Of a DNA stretch of 64,000 nt, positions 11,732 through 19,711 are shown in pieces. The notes beneath the pieces were generated by a model that saw nothing but the letters and a program-made list of their open reading frames with translations, was not told the origin of the DNA and made no database searches. This stretch comes from Parasulfuritortus sp036391875 (GTDB lineage Bacteria > Pseudomonadota > Gammaproteobacteria > Burkholderiales > Thiobacillaceae): assembly GCA_036391875.1 (NCBI GenBank), contig DASVZA010000030.1:55693-119692 (forward strand), given 5' to 3'. Position 1 is the first letter of the stretch; each line of letters begins with the position of its first letter. The translations under genes and the position numbers were made by a program.

Positions 11732-12685
11732 CTACAGGCGCTCGGCCAGCGCCTTCTCCAGCTTGACCTGGTCGGCCGTGAAGTTGCGGATGCCTTCAGC
11801 CAGCTTCTCGGTGGCCATGGCGTCCTCGTTCAGGTCCCAGCGGTATTGCTTTTCGGTCATGGGCGCGGGGCGGGGCAGGACGTCGCCGTCGTGCTGCAGC
11901 CTGCGCGGCACCGGCTCCTCGCTGGCGGCCAGTTCGTCCATCAGGCTGGGGCTGATGGTCAACCGGTCGCAGCCGGCCAGGGCCAGGATCTCGCCCGTGT
12001 TGCGGAAGGAGGCGCCCATCACCGTGGTGTGGTAGCCGTGCTGCTTGTAGTAGTGGTAGATGGCATGCACCGAGCGCACGCCGGGATCGTCCTCCGGCGC
12101 CACATTGGCGTCGCCGCCGTGCGACTTGCTCCAGTCGAAGATGCGGCCGACGAAGGGCGAGATGAGGGTCACGCCGGCCTCGGCTGCGGCGCGTGCCTGG
12201 CCGAAGCCGAACATCAGGGTCAGGTTGCAGTGGATGCCCTCGCGTTCCAGGATCTCGCCGGCCCGGATGCCTTCCCAGGTCGAGGCGATCTTGATCAGCA
12301 CCCGCTCGGTGCCGATGCCGGCCTCGGCATACAGCTCGATCAGGCGGCGCGCCTTGGCCACGGTGGCGGCGGTGTCGAAGGAGAGCCGGGCGTCGGCCTC
12401 GGTCGAGACCCGGTTCGGCACCAGCTTGAGGATCTCGGTTCCGGCATTGACCGCCAGCTTGTCCAGGGCGTCGGCCAGTTGCCGGCTGCGGTCGTTGCTC
12501 CGGCTGCGGGCCCAGGCCACGGCCTCGTCCAGCAGCGGCGCGTAGCGGGGCGAGGCGGCGGCCTTGAGCAGCAGCGAGGGATTGGTGGTCGCGTCTTCCG
12601 GCCGGTACTGGGCGATGGCGTCGATGTCGCCGGTGTCGGCGACGATGGCGGTCATGGCCCGGAGCTGTTCGAGTTGGTTGCTCAT
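11732..12685 (-). CDS. tal: transaldolase
   Basis: A 317-residue class I transaldolase (TalB type) of the non-oxidative pentose phosphate pathway. It moves a dihydroxyacetone unit between sedoheptulose 7-phosphate and glyceraldehyde 3-phosphate, giving erythrose 4-phosphate and fructose 6-phosphate. Motifs: DATTNPSLL near residue 32, the Schiff-base lysine in RVLIKIASTWEGI (about 131), NLTLMFGFGQA, and SPFVGRIFDW. Length matches E. coli TalB. It is transcribed divergently from the sucrose operon with 109 bp to the leader ORF start, so fructose 6-phosphate made here could feed sucrose-phosphate synthesis. Confidence 0.95.
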   Translation of the reverse strand: MSNQLEQLRAMTAIVADTGDIDAIAQYRPEDATTNPSLLLKAAASPRYAPLLDEAVAWARSRSNDRSRQLADALDKLAVNAGTEILKLVPNRVSTEADARLSFDTAATVAKARRLIELYAEAGIGTERVLIKIASTWEGIRAGEILEREGIHCNLTLMFGFGQARAAAEAGVTLISPFVGRIFDWSKSHGGDANVAPEDDPGVRSVHAIYHYYKQHGYHTTVMGASFRNTGEILALAGCDRLTISPSLMDELAASEEPVPRRLQHDGDVLPRPAPMTEKQYRWDLNEDAMATEKLAEGIRNFTADQVKLEKALAERL

Positions 12686-12758
12686 GCGGTGTTCCTGGTT
12701 TCTTTGGCAGGGAAACCCCGTTATAGCACCGCTGGGTTACGGCCCGGCGGCGGCCGGT

Positions 12759-12787
12759 TTGTCATGGTCCGTCATGGCTCCTACAAT
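12759..12787 (+). promoter_or_regulatory. sigma-70-type promoter of the sucrose operon
   Basis: A -35 box TTGTCA (12759-12764), a 17-bp spacer and a -10 box TACAAT (12782-12787); each hexamer is one base from consensus. The start would fall near 12794, which is the A of a short leader ORF. The match is by eye. Confidence 0.6.
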
Positions 12788-12793
12788 GGAACC

Positions 12794-12871
12794 ATGAATT
12801 CGAGCACAGCCCCCTCCCGCGGAGGCCTCGAAATTCTTCTCCACTCCAGAACGGGTGGGGCATTGCAGTGA
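12794..12871 (+). CDS. possible 25-codon leader ORF coupled to the sucrose-phosphate synthase start
   Basis: An ATG at 12794 opens a 25-residue frame (MNSSTAPSRG... ending GGALQ) that terminates with TGA at 12869-12871, overlapping the ATG of the sucrose-phosphate synthase as TGATG. The predicted transcription start coincides with its first base, so it would be leaderless. It contains a CCTCC-CGC-GGAGG hairpin. It could serve translational coupling, or it could be chance in an untranslated leader; no homologue is known to me. Confidence 0.35.
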   Translation: MNSSTAPSRGGLEILLHSRTGGALQ

Positions 12872-15063
12872 TGTCGTCTTTCCCTGCCTCCGCAGCGAAC
12901 CCGCCGGACGATCGATCAGGTCTTTACATCCTGTTGATCAGCATCCACGGTCTGATTCGCGGCCACAGCCTCGAGCTGGGCCGTGACGCAGACACCGGCG
13001 GGCAGACCCTCTACGTCGCCGACCTGGCTCGTGCCCTGGCCGCCTCGCCCGGCGTGGCGCAGGTCGACCTGATGACCCGGCGCGTGGCCGATCCGCAAGT
13101 CGCTGCCGATTATGCCCAGGTCATCGAGCCCCTGGCGGCCAACGCCCGCATCGTCCGCATCGAAGCCGGCCCGGAAGGCTACATCCGCAAGGAGGAACTC
13201 TGGGACCACCTCGACTCCTTCGCCGACAACGCCCTGGCCTTTCTGCGCGCCGAGGGCCGCACGCCGGATGTGGTGCACAGCCATTACGCCGATGCCGGCT
13301 ATGTCGGCAGCCGGCTGGCCAACCTGCTCGGCGTACCGCTGATACATACCGGCCATTCCCTGGGCCGGGTCAAGCGCCGGCGGCTGCTGGCTTCGGGCGT
13401 CAAGCGCGACGTCATCGAGGCGCGCTACCACATGGCCCGCCGGGTGGAGGCGGAGGAAACCACCCTGGCCGCGGCCGAGCTGGTGATCGCCTCGACCGCC
13501 AACGAGGTGAGCGAGCAGTACGGTCTGTACGACCATTACCGGCCGGCCCGCATGCGGGTGATCCCGCCCGGCACAGACCTGACCCGCTTCCAGCCGCCGG
13601 ACGGCCGCGAGCAGGACGCGCCGATCGCGGCCGAGGTGGCGCGCTTCCTGGCCGAGCCGGACAAACCCATGATCCTGACCATCTCGCGGCCCGACGAGCG
13701 CAAGAATATCGCCACCCTGATCCGCGCCTACGGCGAGTCGCCCGAGCTGCAAGCCATGGCCAATCTGGTCGTGGTTGCCGGCAACCGGGACGACATCCGG
13801 GACCTGGACAGCGGCGCCCAGTCGGTGCTGGGAAGCCTGCTGCTCGACATCGACCGCTACGACCTCTATGGCAAGGTGGCCTATCCCAAGCACCACCGGC
13901 GCGAGGAGGTGCCGGTGCTGTACCGGCTGGCCGCCAGTTCCGGCGGTGTGTTCGTCAACCCGGCCCTGACCGAGCCGTTCGGCCTGACCCTGATCGAGGC
14001 GGCGGCCAGCGGCCTGCCCATCGTCGCCACCTCGGACGGCGGTCCGCAGGACATCGTCGGCAACTGCCACAACGGCTATCTGGTCGATCCGCTCAGCACG
14101 GAGGACATCGCCGCGGCCCTGGTCAATGTGCTCAAGGACCGCGACAACTGGAACCAGCTGGCCGCCGAGGGCCTGCTCGGCATTCAGCGCCACTATTCCT
14201 GGCAGGCCCACGCCGAGCGCTATCTGGCGGCGCTGAGTCCGTTGCTCGATCGCCGCGAGCCGGCCGCGGTCGAGCCGGAAACCCGGCGCCGGCCCATGCT
14301 CTACCATGATCGCGCCATCGTCACCGATCTCGACCAGAATCTGCTCGGCGACCCGGAGTCGCTGGCCGAGTTCGTGCGCGTGGTGCGCGACAACCGCAAG
14401 TGCGCCAGCTTCGGCATCGCCACCGGCCGCTCGCTGGAATCGGCGCTCAAGGTGATGCGCCGCTCCGGCATCCCCATGCCCGACGTGCTCATCACCAGCC
14501 TCGGCACAGAGATTCACTACGCGCCCGAATACGAGGCCGACCGGGCCTGGGCCCGGCACATCGACCACCTCTGGAACCCGCAGCGGGTGCGCGCCATCCT
14601 GGATGACCTGCCGGGCCTGAAGCGCCAGCCCAAGGAGGACCAAGGCCGGTTCAAGGTCAGCTATTTCATCGATCCGCAGACGGCGCCGCCGGTGGAGGAG
14701 ATCACCCGCCTGCTGCACCAGGACGACCAGACCGTGAACGTGATCCAGTCCTTCGGCCAGTATCTCGACGTGCTGCCGATCCGGGCCTCCAAGGGCTTCG
14801 CCCTGCGCTGGTTCGCCGACCAGTGGGGCATCCCGCTCGAACACGTGCTGGCGGCCGGCGGCTCCGGTGCCGACGAGGACATGATGCGCGGCAATACCCT
14901 GGCGGTGGTGGTGGCCAACCGCTATCACGAGGAGCTGTCCAAGCTGGCCGAGGTGGCGCGCATCTACTTCGCCCGGGCGGGCTATGCCCGCGGCATCCTG
15001 GAAGCGATCGAGCATTACGATTTCTACGGCGCCTGCACGGTGCCCGACGCAGCGGCGGCCTGA
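12871..15063 (+). CDS. sucrose-phosphate synthase with C-terminal HAD-like domain
   Basis: A 730-residue GT4 glycosyltransferase of GT-B fold that joins NDP-glucose and fructose 6-phosphate into sucrose 6F-phosphate. N-terminal domain: LISIHGLIRGHSLELGRDAD with DTGGQTLYV, and HSHYADAGYVG. Nucleotide-sugar domain: TISRPDERKN, then NPALTEPFGLTLIEAAA, with the paired glutamates. From about residue 475 a HAD/SPP-like domain follows, but its motif I is DLDQN and its late acidic motif is GGSGADED instead of GDSGND, so phosphatase activity is probably lost. The ATG at 12871 is chosen over the GTG at 12868 because of the TGATG overlap. First gene of SPS-SPP-frk-SuSy. Confidence 0.93.
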   Translation: MSSFPASAANPPDDRSGLYILLISIHGLIRGHSLELGRDADTGGQTLYVADLARALAASPGVAQVDLMTRRVADPQVAADYAQVIEPLAANARIVRIEAGPEGYIRKEELWDHLDSFADNALAFLRAEGRTPDVVHSHYADAGYVGSRLANLLGVPLIHTGHSLGRVKRRRLLASGVKRDVIEARYHMARRVEAEETTLAAAELVIASTANEVSEQYGLYDHYRPARMRVIPPGTDLTRFQPPDGREQDAPIAAEVARFLAEPDKPMILTISRPDERKNIATLIRAYGESPELQAMANLVVVAGNRDDIRDLDSGAQSVLGSLLLDIDRYDLYGKVAYPKHHRREEVPVLYRLAASSGGVFVNPALTEPFGLTLIEAAASGLPIVATSDGGPQDIVGNCHNGYLVDPLSTEDIAAALVNVLKDRDNWNQLAAEGLLGIQRHYSWQAHAERYLAALSPLLDRREPAAVEPETRRRPMLYHDRAIVTDLDQNLLGDPESLAEFVRVVRDNRKCASFGIATGRSLESALKVMRRSGIPMPDVLITSLGTEIHYAPEYEADRAWARHIDHLWNPQRVRAILDDLPGLKRQPKEDQGRFKVSYFIDPQTAPPVEEITRLLHQDDQTVNVIQSFGQYLDVLPIRASKGFALRWFADQWGIPLEHVLAAGGSGADEDMMRGNTLAVVVANRYHEELSKLAEVARIYFARAGYARGILEAIEHYDFYGACTVPDAAAA

Positions 15064-15064
15064 C

Positions 15065-15907
15065 ATGGAAGTGGCCATCCTGCTCGCCACCGACCTCGAC
15101 CGAACCCTGCTGCCCAACGGCGAGGCACCGGAATCGGCCGAGGCCCGGCCGCGCTTCCGGCGTTTCGCGGCTCTGCCCGAGGTGATCCTGGCCTATGTCA
15201 CCGGCCGCCATCGGCAACTGGTCGAGCAGGCCATCGCCGAATATGGCCTGCCGACGCCCGATTTCGTGATCGGCGACGTCGGCTCCAGCCTGTACGCGAT
15301 CCGCGCCGGAGAGTGGCGAGCGGACCGGGAATGGCAGTCGGCGCTTCGGCCGGACTGGGCCGGATGCGGCCCGGCCGGACTGGCCGACGCGCTGGCGGAC
15401 ATCCCCGGCCTGCGCGAGCAGGAGGCCGCCAAGCAGAACGACTACAAGCTGAGCTACTACGCCCCGCCGCTGGCCGACCCGGCGCCGCTGCTGGCCCGAG
15501 TGCGTGCCGCCCTGGCCGGCACGGGGGCCCGCTGCAACCTGGTGTGGAGCGTCGACGAGACCGTGGGCACCGGCCTCCTGGACGTCCTGCCCGTGTCAGC
15601 CAGCAAGCTCCATGCCCTCGAATTCCTGTGTCGCCGGCTGGAGGTCGCGCCGGAGCGGACCGTGTTCGCCGGCGACAGCGGCAACGACATGGAGGTATTG
15701 GCCAGCGCGGTGCCGGCCGTGCTGGTGGCCAACGCCCAGGAGGCGGTGCGCGATGCGGCCGTGGCCTCCGCCGTGCGCGCCGGACACGGCCACGCGCTCT
15801 ACCTGGCACGCGGCGGGCTGGCCGGCATGAACGGCAATTACGGCGCCGGCATCCTGGAAGGGGTGGCCCATTTCATTCCCGCCACGCGGGCCTGGCTGGA
15901 GGTGTGA
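15065..15907 (+). CDS. sucrose-6-phosphate phosphatase (HAD superfamily)
   Basis: A 280-residue HAD IIB phosphatase that releases free sucrose from sucrose 6F-phosphate. Catalytic motifs are complete: DLDRT (about 11-15) with the nucleophile and acid aspartates, TGR in motif II, and GDSGNDME in the metal-binding motif near 206. The start ATG at 15065 is one base after the SPS stop. Compared with the degenerate HAD tail of the SPS upstream, this stand-alone protein keeps every key residue, so it is probably the real phosphatase. The stop is followed 2 bp later by the fructokinase start. Confidence 0.9.
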   Translation: MEVAILLATDLDRTLLPNGEAPESAEARPRFRRFAALPEVILAYVTGRHRQLVEQAIAEYGLPTPDFVIGDVGSSLYAIRAGEWRADREWQSALRPDWAGCGPAGLADALADIPGLREQEAAKQNDYKLSYYAPPLADPAPLLARVRAALAGTGARCNLVWSVDETVGTGLLDVLPVSASKLHALEFLCRRLEVAPERTVFAGDSGNDMEVLASAVPAVLVANAQEAVRDAAVASAVRAGHGHALYLARGGLAGMNGNYGAGILEGVAHFIPATRAWLEV

Positions 15908-15909
15908 CC

Positions 15910-16803
15910 ATGATTTCCGGACGACGTCCCGTGGTGTTCGGCGAGGTGCTGTTCGATTGTTTCCCCGACGGCAGCCGGGTGCTGGGCGGCGCGCCGTTCA
16001 ACGTGGCCTGGCACCTGCGCGGCTTCGGCGAGGCGCCGCTGTTCGTCAGCCGGGTCGGCGACGACCCGGCCGGCCGTGCGGTGAGGGCAGCGATGGCCGA
16101 CTGGGGCATGGACATGGCCGGCCTGCAGGTCGACGACCGGCATCCCACCGGCGCGGTGCGGATCAGCCTGCACGAGGGCGAACCCCGCTACGACATCGTG
16201 CCCGACCAGGCCTACGACTTCGTGGCCGCCGACCGCCTGCCGGCCATCGATCGGCCGGCCTTCCTCTACCACGGCAGCCTGGCCCTGCGCAGTCCGGCCA
16301 GCCGCTCGGCGCTGATCGAACTGCGCGGCCGCCAGGGCCTGCCGGTCTTCCTCGACGTCAACCTGCGCGCGCCCTGGTGGACGCATGATGAATTGGCGTC
16401 GATGCTCGATCGGGCCACTTGGTTGAAACTCAATGCCGATGAATTGATCGAACTGGAACCAGGCGCCGGAAACCTGGCCGCCCGAGCCCGCAGCCTGCGC
16501 GACCGCCATGGCCTGGAACAGGTGGTGGTGACCCGGGGCGGCGAGGGCGCCTGGGCGGTGAACGCCCGCCTGGAAGAGGTGGCGGTGCGGCCGGAAGCGG
16601 CGCTCGACGTGGTCGATACGGTGGGCGCGGGCGATGCCTTCGCCTCCGTGCTGATATTGGGCCTGCTGCACGGCTGGCCGTTGCGCAATGCCATGCGCCG
16701 GGCCCAGGCCTTCGCCTCGAGCGTGGTCGGGCGGCGCGGCGCCACCGTGGCCGATCCCGGGTTCTACCGCCACCACCTGGAAACTTGGAGGCTAGACCGA
16801 TGA
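15910..16803 (+). CDS. fructokinase (PfkB family)
   Basis: A 297-residue ribokinase/PfkB-type kinase. It begins with GEVLFDCFPDG and LGGAPFNVAWHL, a substrate-binding start typical of fructokinases, and has the DTVGAGDAF anion-hole and catalytic aspartate motif near residue 237. It would phosphorylate fructose to fructose 6-phosphate using ATP. In this operon fructose can come from sucrose synthase acting in the cleavage direction, so the kinase returns it to central metabolism or to SPS. The ATG at 15910 is preceded by GGAGGTG within the SPP 3' end. Its TGA overlaps the sucrose synthase ATG. Confidence 0.9.
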   Translation: MISGRRPVVFGEVLFDCFPDGSRVLGGAPFNVAWHLRGFGEAPLFVSRVGDDPAGRAVRAAMADWGMDMAGLQVDDRHPTGAVRISLHEGEPRYDIVPDQAYDFVAADRLPAIDRPAFLYHGSLALRSPASRSALIELRGRQGLPVFLDVNLRAPWWTHDELASMLDRATWLKLNADELIELEPGAGNLAARARSLRDRHGLEQVVVTRGGEGAWAVNARLEEVAVRPEAALDVVDTVGAGDAFASVLILGLLHGWPLRNAMRRAQAFASSVVGRRGATVADPGFYRHHLETWRLDR

Positions 16804-19202
16804 TGAGAAAATCCCTGGCCGAGCGCCTGCAGGAATATGCCCAGAGCAACCGGAGCGAGACGCACCGGGTATTCCATCAACTGATGTCGCTGGAGCAGAG
16901 TTTCCTGTTGCGCAGCCAGATCGTCGATGCCTTCGCCACGCTGTGCGCCGAGGACGGCGATTTGGCGGTTTCGCCGTTGGCCGATGCCATCGGCATGTGC
17001 CAGGAGGGCGCGGTCAACCACGCCTGGGTCTACCTCGCCCTGCGGGTCAACATGGCGCGCTGGCTCTATCTGCGGGTGCACCTGGAAACCATGGGCATCG
17101 AGGAAGTGGCGGCGGCCGTCTACCTGCATTTCAAGGAGCGCCTGGCCGCCGGCGGCGAGGAGGGCGGCTGGACCCTGGAATTCGACATCGCGCCGTTTTC
17201 CCGCGAGATGGCCAAGCTGTACGAGGCCGATTCCATCGGCCAGGGCGGCAAGTTCCTCAACCGCCGCCTGTCCAGCCGGCTGTTCGAAACCCTGGAGCTG
17301 GGCGCCCTGCGCCTGTTGGATTTCCTGCGCCTGCACCGTTGCCAGGACCAGCAGCTGATGCTGAGCGCCGACGTCGCCGAACTGCCCAGCCTGCGCACGG
17401 CCCTGCGCCAGGCCGAGAGCCTGCTGCGCGCCAAGCCGGCGGCCACGCCCTGGAGCGAACTGGCGCCGGCTTTGCGCGGCTACGGCTTCGAGCCCGGCTG
17501 GGGCGCCGACGCCGGCCACGTCCGCAGCACCATGCAGCTGCTGCGCGACCTGCTGGAGGCGCCGTCGCCGCTCATCATGGAGGATTTCCTGGCCCGGGTG
17601 CCGATGATCTTCTCGGTCGCAATCCTGTCGCCGCACGGCTGGTTCGGCCAGTCGAACGTGCTCGGCCGGCCCGATACCGGCGGCCAGGTGGTCTACATCC
17701 TGGACCAGGTCCGGGCGCTGGAGGCGGACATGCGCCGCCGGCTGCAGGACCAGGGCCTGAAGGACATCGAGCCCCAGGTGGTGGTCATCACACGCCTGAT
17801 CCCCGAGGCGGAAGGCACCACCTGCGACCAGCACGTGGAAGCCATCGCCGGCACCGCCAACGCCCGCATCCTGCGGGTGCCGTTCCGCAACGCGGCGGGC
17901 GAGACGGTGCCGCACTGGATCTCGCGCTTCGAGGTGTGGCCCTATCTGGAACGGTTCGCCGTCGATGCCGAGCGCGAACTGTTGGCCGAGCTGCACGGCC
18001 GGCCGGACCTGATCGTCGGCAACTATTCCGACGGCAACCTGGTGGCCAGCCTGATGGCCGCCAGCCTGGGCGTCACCCAATGCAACATCGCCCACGCCCT
18101 GGAAAAGACCAAATACCTCTATTCCGACCTGTACTGGCGCGACCTCGATCCCCAATACCATTTCGGCTGCCAGTTCACCGCCGACCTGATCGCCATGAAC
18201 GCGGCCGATTTCATCATCACCTCGACCTACCAGGAGATCGCCGGCACCCAGGAAAGCCTGGGCCAGTACGAGTCCTACACGTCCTTCACCCTGCCTGGCC
18301 TGTACCGGGTGGTGAACGGCATCGATGTCTACGATCCCAAGTTCAACATCGTCTCGCCCGGCGCCGATCCCGAGGTCTATTTCCCGTTCGGCGACAGCGG
18401 CCGCCGCCTGGCTCACCTGCATCCCCGGATCGAGGAACTGGTGTTCGGCCGCGAGACCGGGTCCGACATCCGCGGCGTGCTGGCCGACCCGGACAAGCCG
18501 GTGCTATTCACCATGGCTCGCATGGACCGGATCAAGAACATCACCGGCCTGGTCGACTGGTTCGCCCACAGCCCGGAACTGCGCGAGCGGGTCAACCTGC
18601 TGCTGGTCTCCGGCCACGTCGATCCCAACCTTTCGGGCGACGCCGAGGAACGCAACCAGATCGAGCACATGCATTGGCTGATGGACGAGCACGGCCTGGA
18701 CGGCCAGGTGCGCTGGCTCGGCATGCACCTAGACAAGGCCCTGTCCGGCGAACTCTACCGCTGGGTTGCCGACAGCCGCGGCGCATTCGTCCAGCCGGCC
18801 CTGTTTGAGGCCTTCGGCCTGACCGTGATCGAGGCCATGGCCTCCGGCCTGCCCACCTTCGCCACCTGTTTCGGCGGCCCGCTGGAGATCATCGAGGACG
18901 GCGTGTCAGGCTTCCACATCGATCCCAACCACGGCGAGGAGGCCGCGGCCCGGATCGCCGGCTTCTTCGACCGCTGTGTCGAGAACGAGGACTATTGGCA
19001 CAGCCTGTCCCGCGCCTCGCTGGAGCGGGTGGACAGCCGCTACACCTGGCGCCTGTACGCCGAGCGCATGCTGACCCTGGCCCGGGTGTACGGCTTCTGG
19101 AAATACGTCAGCAACCTGGAGCGGGCCGAGACTCGGCGCTACCTGGAGATGTTCTACGGCCTGCAGTTCCGGCCGCTGGCGGCCGGGCTCGAAATGCGCT
19201 GA
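16800..19202 (+). CDS. sucrose synthase
   Basis: An 800-residue GT4 enzyme catalysing reversible cleavage of sucrose with a nucleoside diphosphate to NDP-glucose and fructose. The N-terminal about 270 residues are the regulatory/oligomer region specific to sucrose synthases. The GT-B part begins ILSPHGWFGQ with LGRPDTGGQVVYILDQ, followed by NYSDGNLVASL, and ends with the E-x7-E motif of EAFGLTVIEAM. The ATG at 16800 overlaps the fructokinase stop as ATGA; a TTG at 16785 in the same frame is unlikely. Whether ADP or UDP is preferred cannot be told here. Together with SPS and SPP it allows a sucrose or NDP-glucose cycle, possibly tied to glycogen. Confidence 0.95.
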   Translation: MMRKSLAERLQEYAQSNRSETHRVFHQLMSLEQSFLLRSQIVDAFATLCAEDGDLAVSPLADAIGMCQEGAVNHAWVYLALRVNMARWLYLRVHLETMGIEEVAAAVYLHFKERLAAGGEEGGWTLEFDIAPFSREMAKLYEADSIGQGGKFLNRRLSSRLFETLELGALRLLDFLRLHRCQDQQLMLSADVAELPSLRTALRQAESLLRAKPAATPWSELAPALRGYGFEPGWGADAGHVRSTMQLLRDLLEAPSPLIMEDFLARVPMIFSVAILSPHGWFGQSNVLGRPDTGGQVVYILDQVRALEADMRRRLQDQGLKDIEPQVVVITRLIPEAEGTTCDQHVEAIAGTANARILRVPFRNAAGETVPHWISRFEVWPYLERFAVDAERELLAELHGRPDLIVGNYSDGNLVASLMAASLGVTQCNIAHALEKTKYLYSDLYWRDLDPQYHFGCQFTADLIAMNAADFIITSTYQEIAGTQESLGQYESYTSFTLPGLYRVVNGIDVYDPKFNIVSPGADPEVYFPFGDSGRRLAHLHPRIEELVFGRETGSDIRGVLADPDKPVLFTMARMDRIKNITGLVDWFAHSPELRERVNLLLVSGHVDPNLSGDAEERNQIEHMHWLMDEHGLDGQVRWLGMHLDKALSGELYRWVADSRGAFVQPALFEAFGLTVIEAMASGLPTFATCFGGPLEIIEDGVSGFHIDPNHGEEAAARIAGFFDRCVENEDYWHSLSRASLERVDSRYTWRLYAERMLTLARVYGFWKYVSNLERAETRRYLEMFYGLQFRPLAAGLEMR

Positions 19203-19221
19203 CCGGCGCGGCCGATTCGGC

Positions 19222-19250
19222 TTGGATTCGGCCGAGGGCATCCATATACT
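19222..19250 (+). promoter_or_regulatory. possible promoter of the Nudix gene
   Basis: A weak -35 (TTGGAT, 19222-19227), a 17-bp spacer and a good -10 (TATACT, 19245-19250). The start would lie at or next to the ATG at 19257, and no clear ribosome site precedes that ATG, so a leaderless mRNA is possible. Confidence 0.35.
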
Positions 19251-19256
19251 GGATCC

Positions 19257-19703
19257 ATGAAATTCAATTCGCAGACCGGCGCCTGGGCCGTCATCTACTG
19301 CCCTGCGACCGGCGGCTTCCTGTTCGGCAAGCGTTCCGCCCGGGTCAACAAGCCCGGGTTGTGGAATTTTTTCGGCGGCCATGTCGACGCCGGTGAAAGC
19401 CCGCGCGAGGCGCTGCAGCGGGAGTTGATCGAGGAAACCGGTTTTCGGGTCGCCGACAGCGACCTGCTCAGCTTCGGCGGTGTCAGCGGGACCGGCGTGC
19501 ACGAGATCGGCTACGTCGAGGCGCTGCGCGAACTGCATTATTTCCTGCTGTTGACCGAGCGCGAGATCGAGCCGCAACTGAACGGGGAACACTCCGAGTT
19601 CCGCTGGTTCAAGCCGGACAGGCTGCCGCGCGGTGTCAACCGGCCGACGGCCATCGCGCTCAACATCGGCTTGATCCAGAAGGCGCTGCTGGTGACCGGC
19701 TGA
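19257..19703 (+). CDS. Nudix hydrolase
   Basis: A 148-residue Nudix-fold protein. The Nudix box is present, starting GGHVDAGES and continuing to RELIEETGF (about 39-63), with the metal-binding glutamates in REL-EE. Nudix enzymes hydrolyse a nucleoside diphosphate linked to another group; the substrate here (nucleotide sugar, oxidised nucleotide or other) cannot be read. It lies 54 bp after sucrose synthase with its own possible promoter, so a link to NDP-glucose metabolism is only positional. It converges with the ABC-F gene, whose stop is 8 bp away. Confidence 0.85.
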   Translation: MKFNSQTGAWAVIYCPATGGFLFGKRSARVNKPGLWNFFGGHVDAGESPREALQRELIEETGFRVADSDLLSFGGVSGTGVHEIGYVEALRELHYFLLLTEREIEPQLNGEHSEFRWFKPDRLPRGVNRPTAIALNIGLIQKALLVTG

Positions 19704-19711
19704 GCTGAGGT

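Noticed and set aside
12916..15117. 733-codon minus-strand frame opposite sucrose-phosphate synthase
   Set aside because: Antisense shadow; no motif, and the plus-strand frame carries full GT-B signatures.
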